This document shows, piece by piece, positions 1 to 5,013 of a stretch of 5,013 nucleotides of DNA. The DNA is from JAZUCL01 sp045639125 (GTDB lineage: Bacteria; Bacillota; Clostridia; Oscillospirales; QAMX01): the NCBI GenBank assembly GCA_045639125.1, contig JAZUCL010000013.1, forward strand, positions 1 through 5,013, given 5' to 3'. The notes under the pieces are model-generated. The model did not search any database, was not told the origin of the DNA, and saw only the letters and a list, made by a program, of their open reading frames with translations. Both the position numbers and the translations under genes were made by a program. Each line of letters starts with the position of its first letter. Within the stretch, counting starts at the first letter, position 1.

Positions 1-1
1 C

Positions 2-2935
2 GACGTGCTTTCCGGTCTCGGCGTAATCGCTGGCTACCCCGACGGCTCTGTAAAGGGCGACGTTGTTGTATCCCGTGCCGAGATGGCAAAGATGATCTAC
101 GTTTTGAAGACTGGTGACGTTGACGGCGCTGGTAACTTCTATGGCAACGCAACAGTTGCTTACAATGACGTAGCAGGTCACTGGGCTTTGACTTACATCA
201 ACTACTGTGATCTTAACGGTATTATCGCAGGCTACGGCGACGGCACATTCCGTCCTGATTCTCCTGTTACCGGCACAGAGGCTGCAAAGATGCTCCTCGT
301 TGCTCTTGGTAAGAATCCCGTTAAGAACGGTCTTGTAGGTTCTGCTTGGGCTTCCAATACCATGCGTCTTGCTGGTCTTGCAGGTCTTCTTAAGAACATC
401 TACGCTACCGAGGCTACTATGGCTCTTGGTCTCGACAGAGACGGTGCTATGATCATGATGTACAATGCAGTATACGCTGAGACTGAAGTCGAAGGTGCTA
501 CAGAAAACAGCAAGAAGATTACTCTTGGTGAAGAAGGTTTCGATCTTCTCGACGTAACAGCAGTTTTGGTTGCTAACGACCACGGTGCACTTGGTATGTA
601 CTGGAATGACGACTCTGTAAAGCCCTATAATGCTACAGACGTTCGTCTTGACTACGTTATGACTCAGCCCGGCTACAGCCGTTTCGTATTTAAGGATTAT
701 GTTGCAACAAATGCTGCTAACCAGTACGGTGCATACGAGTACAAGGTAATCACAGCAAAGGTATCTTCTGATTTTGCTGATCTTGGTACTGAGTACCGTA
801 TTCTTACCACAAACCTTGGTAGTGCATACAACTCTTCTGAGACTCGTACAGTTTATTCTATAATCGGTGAGTCCACAGACACATACAATGCAGTTAACGG
901 CACTCGTGCTACTGTTAAGTGGCGTCAAGATGGCAATGTTGTAGAAGTAGACGGTAAGGATATGCTTACTGACGGTACTTTCCTCCACAGTGCAGCTGGT
1001 TACACAATTGATGCAACAATCTTCGTAAATAAGGAGCCTGTTGACGCTATCGACAGCCAAAAAACTACTGTTCAAGACAACAATCCTTATGTTACACTCT
1101 ACACACGTCAGCCTGCAGCAGTTGCTGTTGGTAAGCAGGAAGCTATCGGTAACTCTACCGCTCCTGTTCGTTACATTGACAACGATGCAGACGGCATCAT
1201 CGATACTCTCCTTATCACAGAGTACACTCTTGCTACAGTTTCCGCTATCGAGGCTGATGGTGACGTAGTAGTTGCTATTGCTAATTTCAATGCTAATGAT
1301 TATGCGAACGACGAATATGAGGATCTTGAGGCTTGGGAGAGAGGATTTAAGACAATCTCCGCTTCTGATCTCAAACTCACTAACGGCGAACTTGCAGTAG
1401 GCGACTATGTTGCATACTACGAGACAGACTACACCTTTGTTAAGAAACTTGACAAGGTTGAAGGTAGCATTTCCGGTTACAGCAATGTTGATAAAGAATA
1501 CACTGTAAATGGTGTTTCTTATCAACTTAGCGAACTTGCTACTGCTCGTGCTAAGCAGTTCGTTGCTAATGGTCAGTATGCTCTTGATAATACTCAGTAT
1601 ACATTCATCACTGACGAAGACGCTAATTCTCATTTCATCGTTGACGTTCTCGTTAACACAAACACTTCTTACGGTAAGTACGCACTTGTTGAGAGCGTTT
1701 CTAACTACGGCTACGACACATATCTCAACCAGGGCTTCATCAATCTCTTCACTGCTGATAACAAGATCGAGCGTTATATCGTTGCTTCTATCAACGGTTT
1801 CCTTCCCTCTCAGAGTTTCATCAGCAATGCAAACACTGCTTACGCACTTGCACTTCAAGACCTTGCTGCAAACACAGGTGCTCTTGTTTCCTACGTTGTA
1901 GACGGTGACTACGCTTACATCACAACTGCTGATTACGGCGTTGATGCAGATGCATTTGGCACTCGTGTAGGTAGTTTCTACGTATCCGATTGGGAAATCG
2001 GTTTCGACTCTATGAGCAACACTTGGTATGATTCCACTGTGTCCTATCTTGATGGAAAGGGTCAGGTTGTTCCTAACCCCAACTACGGCGGTATCTACAA
2101 CACAGATAGTGCTACTATCTTCGCAGTAAGAACTGATAGTAATGGCGATGTTGCTAATTACACAGTAGGCGGTTGGAGAGCATACAAGAGAGGCGAGTTC
2201 TACGGTATCGATTCCGCAAACGATATTCCTCTTGTTGAGATTATTGCTACTAAGACCGGCAACTACGGTGTAGGTAATTCTTCTGTTACTACTACTGTTG
2301 TTAAGGCTATGGTAGTTGCTCCTGAAGCAATTCCTGCAACTGTACTCGGCCAGGGCGGCAAGATCATTCTTGTTGATTCCGTTGGTGAGGAAATCAGATA
2401 CGATGCTGCAACAGGTATCCGTACAATGTCCATCAAGACTATCCCTGCATTCGGTGAGACTGCTGAGACATTTGTATACTCAACTCGTACAAATCTTCCT
2501 TCAATTGACGACTTCCAGCCTCGCAAGGTTTACAAGGTAAATGTTGATGAGAACAACATTCTTACTGAGTGCGAAGAACTCCAGATCAGTGCTGGTTCTA
2601 ACGTTGAGGATTACATCCCGAATCAGCTCAAGAATGTAATTGGTTTCAGTGTTGATGCTTACGGCACAAAACTTGTTTCCATCGAAGACAATAAGATTCT
2701 TGTACTTCCTGCTGATGCAACAATATTTACAGTTAAGAACATGGGTTGTTCTTGTGTTGACGCTGCAACCAAACTTCCTGTAAACCACTTCGATAAGGTT
2801 GACGGATATGCATTGTTCAACTCTGTAGGCGGTTTCAATAATGCTCCTGCAGGTACAACAATCTCCTACATCCTTGATGCTGAAGGCGATATCGCAGTTG
2901 CTTACATCAGCATTAACGAGTGTACTCTTCAGTAA
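2..2935 (+). CDS. SLH-domain S-layer / cell-surface protein, 5'-truncated by the window edge
   Basis: Secreted wall-bound protein, probably a structural S-layer subunit; 977 residues are visible and the reading frame is open at the left edge. The GTG at 5-7 is an internal valine, not a start: no RBS can precede it and it lies inside an SLH repeat. Three SLH units occupy the N-terminal part: a partial first one (GYPDG, SRAE motif, to about nt 112), a second at nt 161-310 (AYNDVAGHW, GYGDGTFRPD, TGTEAAKML) and a degenerate third at nt 347-481 (WASNTMRLAGLAG, YNAVYAE). SLH repeats of this family bind secondary cell-wall polymer. The remaining ~815 residues are acidic, rich in Asp, Asn, Tyr, Thr, Val and Ala, and look beta-rich; I recognise no enzyme family. 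A DxDxDGxxD calcium-loop motif lies at nt 1178-1204. Five cysteines are visible. Lys is mostly AAG and Leu mostly CTT/CTC, suggesting high expression. The gene ends in tandem TAA codons and has its own terminator. SLH assignment is firm; S-layer role is inferred. Confidence 0.93.
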   Translation, partial: DVLSGLGVIAGYPDGSVKGDVVVSRAEMAKMIYVLKTGDVDGAGNFYGNATVAYNDVAGHWALTYINYCDLNGIIAGYGDGTFRPDSPVTGTEAAKMLLVALGKNPVKNGLVGSAWASNTMRLAGLAGLLKNIYATEATMALGLDRDGAMIMMYNAVYAETEVEGATENSKKITLGEEGFDLLDVTAVLVANDHGALGMYWNDDSVKPYNATDVRLDYVMTQPGYSRFVFKDYVATNAANQYGAYEYKVITAKVSSDFADLGTEYRILTTNLGSAYNSSETRTVYSIIGESTDTYNAVNGTRATVKWRQDGNVVEVDGKDMLTDGTFLHSAAGYTIDATIFVNKEPVDAIDSQKTTVQDNNPYVTLYTRQPAAVAVGKQEAIGNSTAPVRYIDNDADGIIDTLLITEYTLATVSAIEADGDVVVAIANFNANDYANDEYEDLEAWERGFKTISASDLKLTNGELAVGDYVAYYETDYTFVKKLDKVEGSISGYSNVDKEYTVNGVSYQLSELATARAKQFVANGQYALDNTQYTFITDEDANSHFIVDVLVNTNTSYGKYALVESVSNYGYDTYLNQGFINLFTADNKIERYIVASINGFLPSQSFISNANTAYALALQDLAANTGALVSYVVDGDYAYITTADYGVDADAFGTRVGSFYVSDWEIGFDSMSNTWYDSTVSYLDGKGQVVPNPNYGGIYNTDSATIFAVRTDSNGDVANYTVGGWRAYKRGEFYGIDSANDIPLVEIIATKTGNYGVGNSSVTTTVVKAMVVAPEAIPATVLGQGGKIILVDSVGEEIRYDAATGIRTMSIKTIPAFGETAETFVYSTRTNLPSIDDFQPRKVYKVNVDENNILTECEELQISAGSNVEDYIPNQLKNVIGFSVDAYGTKLVSIEDNKILVLPADATIFTVKNMGCSCVDAATKLPVNHFDKVDGYALFNSVGGFNNAPAGTTISYILDAEGDIAVAYISINECTLQ

Positions 2936-2994
2936 TAATTATTACTAAACACTAATATTTCGTGAAACCAATCGGTTCATGTTGTATAAGTTGG

Positions 2995-3027
2995 AGTCCC
3001 CGCAGTTTTCACTGCGGGGACTTTTTT
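2995..3027 (+). terminator. Rho-independent terminator of the SLH protein gene
   Basis: A perfect 12-bp stem (AGTCCCCGCAGT pairing with ACTGCGGGGACT) closes on a TTTC loop and runs into a T tract (3022-3027, the first T being paired). It sits 60 nt after the stop codon and separates the S-layer gene from the protease gene. There is no A-rich tract on the left side, so it should work only on the + strand. Confidence 0.96.
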
Positions 3028-3094
3028 ACCTAAATTTCACTTAAATTATACAAATCCTTAAAAAAACTATCATATAACCATCACATTGGCACAT

Positions 3095-3100
3095 TATAAT
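3095..3100 (+). promoter_or_regulatory. Candidate -10 box of the htrA promoter
   Basis: A perfect TATAAT lies 30 nt upstream of the protease start codon and after the preceding terminator, so the protease gene needs a promoter here. Transcription would begin near 3107, giving a short leader that just includes the RBS. No good TTGACA-like -35 is found at 16-18 nt upstream (the sequence there is AT-rich, about 3071-3078), and no extended TG precedes the box. The promoter may therefore be weak or activator-dependent. Confidence 0.55.
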
Positions 3101-3112
3101 AGTTGTACATCG

Positions 3113-3119
3113 AAAGGAG
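3113..3119 (+). promoter_or_regulatory. Ribosome binding site of htrA
   Basis: AAAGGAG ends 10 nt before the ATG at 3130. It decides the start: an in-frame TTG at 3103 lies upstream of this RBS and upstream of the predicted transcription start, so it cannot be the real initiation codon. Confidence 0.8.
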
Positions 3120-3129
3120 TTGTGAGATT

Positions 3130-4740
3130 ATGGATAATAATAGCAGAAATGATTTTGAGAAAAATGAGGAAATTGTTACTAACAAAAGGTTCAGTGACGA
3201 TACATCTGAAAAATCTTTCAGTGAAAACATATCTAATAATAATTTAGATGATAATGAGCAAGTCAGTAATGTGGAAATTAGTCATGATGAAACACAATCT
3301 GATGTGATTATTCCCCAAAATGATGAAACAGAAAGTTGTGTTAGATACACATCATCATGTAACGGACATTCTAACGATGTTGACACAGGCAACTTTGATA
3401 CAAACAATAATGAGAATAAAACTTCAAACTATGTAGGCAACCAAAGATTTGGATACCATGATAGTTATGCTTATAATAATGGTCACTATGGTGCAATGCG
3501 TGATACGATTTCACGACGTGAATTGAAAAAGTTCAAACGATCCATGTATAGTTTAATGGCAGTTTTGTGTGTATTTGTTCTTGTCTTAGGCGTCGCAGGC
3601 GGTGGTATTGCAGGTTATGCCCTTGGCGGTGGTTTTAAAGATTCTGCTACACAGCAACAATCACCATCTAAGCCTCTTTTTCCACAGTTGGGTGGTGACC
3701 AAGACTCCAATGACAAATTTAACGATAACAGTGATAACAACCCTAACTCTAATCCTTCATTGAATAAACCAAATCTTGTCACTTCAACAACTGATGCAGG
3801 TGCTATGAGTGTACAGGACATTTATGCAACTTATTCTAATGCGGTTGTGTCAATTTACGTTGAGACGACAGTAAATTCCGGATACTATTATTATGGTCAG
3901 CAGCAGACGTACACTCAAGAGAGTGCCGGAAGTGGTGTTATAATTTCTGCTGACGGATATATTGCAACAAACAATCATGTTATTGAGGGAGCCACAAAAA
4001 TTCGTGTCTGTCTACAAAATGGAGAAGAGTACGTGGCAACTGTAATTGGTGCTGATGAAGAAACTGATGTAGCACTTATAAAGATAGACGCTAAAAATCT
4101 TGTTTCTACCCCGATTGGCGACTCTGATGATCTTCGTGTAGGTGATCGTGTTTGCGTTATTGGTAATCCGTTAGGCAAGTTAAGCGGTACGCTGACAGTT
4201 GGATACGTTTCTGCACTTCGTCGAGAGTTGACTATTGACGAATCGACAGGAGTGACAATGAGTGTCATACAAACTGATGCGGCTGTAAACCCTGGTAATT
4301 CAGGTGGTGCGTTACTCAACGAAAGCGGTGAATTAGTTGGCATAATATTTGCAAAGACTGCAAATACGAATGTAGAGGGTCTTGGATATGCAATCCCGAT
4401 AAATGAGACAATGAAAGTCATTAACGATTTAATTGACTTTGGTTATGTACGTGGCAGACCAGCATTTGGTATTGAGGTTATTTCGATAACTTCACCGACT
4501 TATGCAATGATGTATCGAGTTAACTACCTTGGCGTATATGTATCTAAATCTACAAATCCTGACAATGGATTTGAGTCAGGAGACTTGATTGTAACGATAG
4601 ATGGTGAGGAGATAGGCGACTATGGATCACTTGTTAGTGCGATTAAGAAGTTGTCAGTTGGTGATACAGCAGAAGTTGAGGTAATGCGTAATGGTGAAAA
4701 GAAAACATTGAAAGTACCAGTAATTGAACTAAAGAACTAA
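3130..4740 (+). CDS. htrA: Membrane-anchored HtrA/DegP-type serine protease with one PDZ domain
   Basis: Extracytoplasmic quality-control serine protease (trypsin-like, MEROPS S1C), 536 aa. Residues 1-128 form a cytoplasmic, Asn/Asp/Glu/Ser-rich, probably disordered tail. A basic patch (129-137) precedes one membrane segment (about 141-166), giving an inside-to-outside topology with the catalytic part at the outer face. A Gly/Asn/Pro/Ser-rich linker (about 167-222) follows. The protease core runs about 226-435. Its triad is complete: His283 in TNNHVIEG, Asp313 in TDVALIKID, Ser391 in NPGNSGGAL. A single PDZ domain spans about 441-532, with AFGI (445-448) at the carboxylate-binding loop and SGDLIVTIDGEEI typical of the fold. 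Gram-positive HtrA proteins share this layout but are usually shorter; the excess here is mainly the N-terminal tail. A Tyr/Gln-rich insert (251-262) lies just before the second core strand. Codons are more AT-rich than in the upstream gene (many AAA Lys). It has its own promoter and terminator. Placement between two secreted-protein genes suggests a role in surface-protein folding or turnover, which is inference. Confidence 0.96.
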   Translation: MDNNSRNDFEKNEEIVTNKRFSDDTSEKSFSENISNNNLDDNEQVSNVEISHDETQSDVIIPQNDETESCVRYTSSCNGHSNDVDTGNFDTNNNENKTSNYVGNQRFGYHDSYAYNNGHYGAMRDTISRRELKKFKRSMYSLMAVLCVFVLVLGVAGGGIAGYALGGGFKDSATQQQSPSKPLFPQLGGDQDSNDKFNDNSDNNPNSNPSLNKPNLVTSTTDAGAMSVQDIYATYSNAVVSIYVETTVNSGYYYYGQQQTYTQESAGSGVIISADGYIATNNHVIEGATKIRVCLQNGEEYVATVIGADEETDVALIKIDAKNLVSTPIGDSDDLRVGDRVCVIGNPLGKLSGTLTVGYVSALRRELTIDESTGVTMSVIQTDAAVNPGNSGGALLNESGELVGIIFAKTANTNVEGLGYAIPINETMKVINDLIDFGYVRGRPAFGIEVISITSPTYAMMYRVNYLGVYVSKSTNPDNGFESGDLIVTIDGEEIGDYGSLVSAIKKLSVGDTAEVEVMRNGEKKTLKVPVIELKN

Positions 4741-4747
4741 GGATTTA

Positions 4748-4783
4748 TGCCCGTCAGGATTAAAAACTGGCGGGTAATTTTTT
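4748..4783 (+). terminator. Rho-independent terminator of htrA
   Basis: A 10-bp stem (4748-4757 with 4767-4776, core CCCGTCAG with CTGGCGGG, including two G-T wobbles) has a 9-nt A-rich loop and is followed by an A and six T residues (4778-4783). It starts 7 nt after the htrA stop codon and isolates htrA from the next gene. Confidence 0.92.
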
Positions 4784-4809
4784 GTAATTTTAGAAAATTT
4801 ACTTTGCAT

Positions 4810-4827
4810 TGTTACATCTATGTTACA
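4810..4827 (+). repeat. Direct repeat TGTTACA x2, 11-bp period; candidate activator site
   Basis: Two identical TGTTACA copies (4810-4816 and 4821-4827) are separated by TCTA, one helical turn apart on the same face of the DNA. They lie about 50-70 bp upstream of the predicted transcription start of the downstream gene. This is the geometry used by OmpR/PhoB-type response regulators; the identity of any binding protein is unknown. Confidence 0.4.
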
Positions 4828-4832
4828 AAGCG

Positions 4833-4858
4833 GCGGAAAATATTGACTTTATTTCCGC
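4833..4858 (+). repeat. Inverted repeat GCGGAAA-N12-TTTCCGC around the -35 box; candidate operator
   Basis: Two perfect 7-bp arms (4833-4839 and 4852-4858) flank the TTGACT -35 element. A dimeric regulator bound here would block RNA polymerase. The sequence is not transcribed from the predicted start, so it should act as DNA rather than as an RNA hairpin. It could be chance, since the arms are short. Confidence 0.4.
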
Positions 4859-4871
4859 TATATATTATTAT
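4843..4871 (+). promoter_or_regulatory. Sigma-A type promoter of the downstream secreted-protein gene
   Basis: TTGACT (4843-4848) and TATTAT (4866-4871) are separated by exactly 17 bp; each differs from the consensus by one base. Transcription would start near 4878, giving a leader of about 71 nt before the ATG at 4949. The promoter lies after the htrA terminator, so the next gene is its own transcription unit. Confidence 0.78.
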
Positions 4872-4884
4872 TACCATGTAAATA

Positions 4885-4896
4885 GAGGTGGAGGTG
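4885..4896 (+). promoter_or_regulatory. Upstream Shine-Dalgarno-like tandem GAGGTG repeat in the leader
   Basis: GAGGTG occurs twice head to tail, and GGAGGTG (4890-4896) is a full 7-nt match to the 16S rRNA anti-Shine-Dalgarno. It lies about 53 nt before the ATG, far too distant to serve that start, and close to the predicted 5' end of the mRNA. It could serve the in-frame TTG at 4904, or act as a ribosome-binding mRNA stabiliser of the STAB-SD kind known from Bacillus thuringiensis cry3A. The role is inference. Confidence 0.5.
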
Positions 4897-4932
4897 TCTA
4901 CATTTGGATACCAAAACCCCAAAAAATTATTT

Positions 4933-4940
4933 AAGGGAGG
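4933..4940 (+). promoter_or_regulatory. Ribosome binding site of the third gene
   Basis: AAGGGAGG ends 8 nt before the ATG at 4949, near-ideal spacing. Part of it (GAGG, 4937-4940) can pair with CCTC (4945-4948) across a CAAA loop, placing the RBS in a small hairpin that abuts the start codon. Confidence 0.88.
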
Positions 4941-4948
4941 CAAACCTC

Positions 4949-5013
4949 ATGAGAAACTTTAAGAAGGTTCTCGCACTTGTATTGGCATTGGCAATGACAT
5001 TGACCATGTTTGC
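4949..5013 (+). CDS. Secreted protein, signal-peptide start only (probable second SLH/S-layer protein)
   Basis: The gene runs off the right edge; 21 complete codons are visible. They encode a classic Sec signal peptide: a basic n-region (MRNFKK) followed by an uninterrupted hydrophobic core of Leu, Ala, Val and Met, ending at MFA without the cleavage site being visible. This Lys-Lys-Val-Leu-Ala-Leu-Val start is typical, from memory, of SLH-domain proteins of Clostridia, and the first gene in the window is such a protein, so a paralogue is plausible; no mature residue is visible to prove it. The ATG at 4949 is chosen because of the strong RBS 8 nt upstream. An in-frame TTG at 4904 with its own SD would add 15 polar residues before the signal peptide and is judged less likely. 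The strong promoter and long leader suggest high expression. Confidence 0.8.
   Translation, partial: MRNFKKVLALVLALAMTLTMF

Noticed and set aside
5..7. GTG as the start codon of the SLH protein
   Set aside because: It falls inside an SLH repeat, the frame is open to the window edge and there is no room for an RBS or signal peptide.
1509..1901. 130-codon + strand open frame inside the S-layer gene
   Set aside because: It is a Leu/Ser/Thr-rich translation produced by the repetitive CTT/GCT codon use of the real frame; no RBS or domain.
2263..2788. Two overlapping - strand open frames antisense to the 3' part of the S-layer gene
   Set aside because: No RBS, no domain and low-complexity translations; the + strand frame is clearly coding throughout.
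2962..2980. Bulged hairpin TGAAACC-AATC-GGTTCA in the S-layer gene 3' UTR
   Set aside because: The stem is only 6 bp with a bulged A and no T tract follows; the strong terminator 15 nt downstream explains termination.
3086..3102. TTGGCAC resembling a sigma-54 -24 element before htrA
   Set aside because: The required GC at the -12 position is absent (TA is found), and the overlapping TATAAT fits a sigma-A promoter better.
3103..3129. In-frame TTG start giving a 9-residue longer HtrA
   Set aside because: It lies upstream of the RBS at 3113-3119 and of the predicted transcription start near 3107; the ATG at 3130 has the RBS.
3975..4421. 148-codon open frame on the - strand
   Set aside because: It is fully antisense to the HtrA catalytic core containing the His, Asp and Ser triad, has no recognisable domain and is best explained as a shadow of that gene.

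Overview
The window looks like chromosomal DNA from a Gram-positive (Firmicutes, class Clostridia) bacterium, possibly a gut or rumen Ruminococcaceae/Oscillospiraceae-type organism. This rests on three things seen here: a very large surface protein with N-terminal S-layer homology (SLH) repeats, strong AGGAGG-type ribosome binding sites, and a membrane-anchored single-PDZ HtrA protease of Gram-positive layout. Assignment below class is inference.

Layout, all on the + strand: (1) positions 2-2935 are the 3' part of an SLH-domain S-layer/cell-surface protein gene whose start lies upstream of the window. It ends in tandem TAA codons and is followed by a textbook intrinsic terminator (2995-3027). 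(2) A promoter-like TATAAT box (3095-3100) and an RBS lead into a complete 536-aa HtrA/DegP-type serine protease gene (3130-4740), closed by a second intrinsic terminator (4748-4783). (3) A 165-nt regulatory region (4784-4948) holds a TTGACT-N17-TATTAT promoter, a direct repeat and an inverted repeat placed like operators, and a leader of about 70 nt with two separate Shine-Dalgarno sequences. It leads to the first 21 complete codons of a third gene (4949 to window end), which encodes a signal peptide resembling those of clostridial SLH proteins.

The three genes are independent transcription units rather than an operon, since each junction has its own terminator and promoter. The first gene uses a codon set typical of very highly expressed genes; the protease gene is more AT-rich and less biased. 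Functionally, an abundant secreted wall-bound protein, an extracytoplasmic quality-control protease and another secreted protein (possibly a second S-layer protein) fit a cell-envelope locus. The functional link between them is inference from adjacency. I see no CRISPR array, tRNA, rRNA, insertion sequence or phage gene, and no clear novel multi-gene system. The least ordinary parts are the leader of the third gene, the long low-complexity cytoplasmic tail of the protease, and the roughly 800-residue unclassified body of the S-layer protein.
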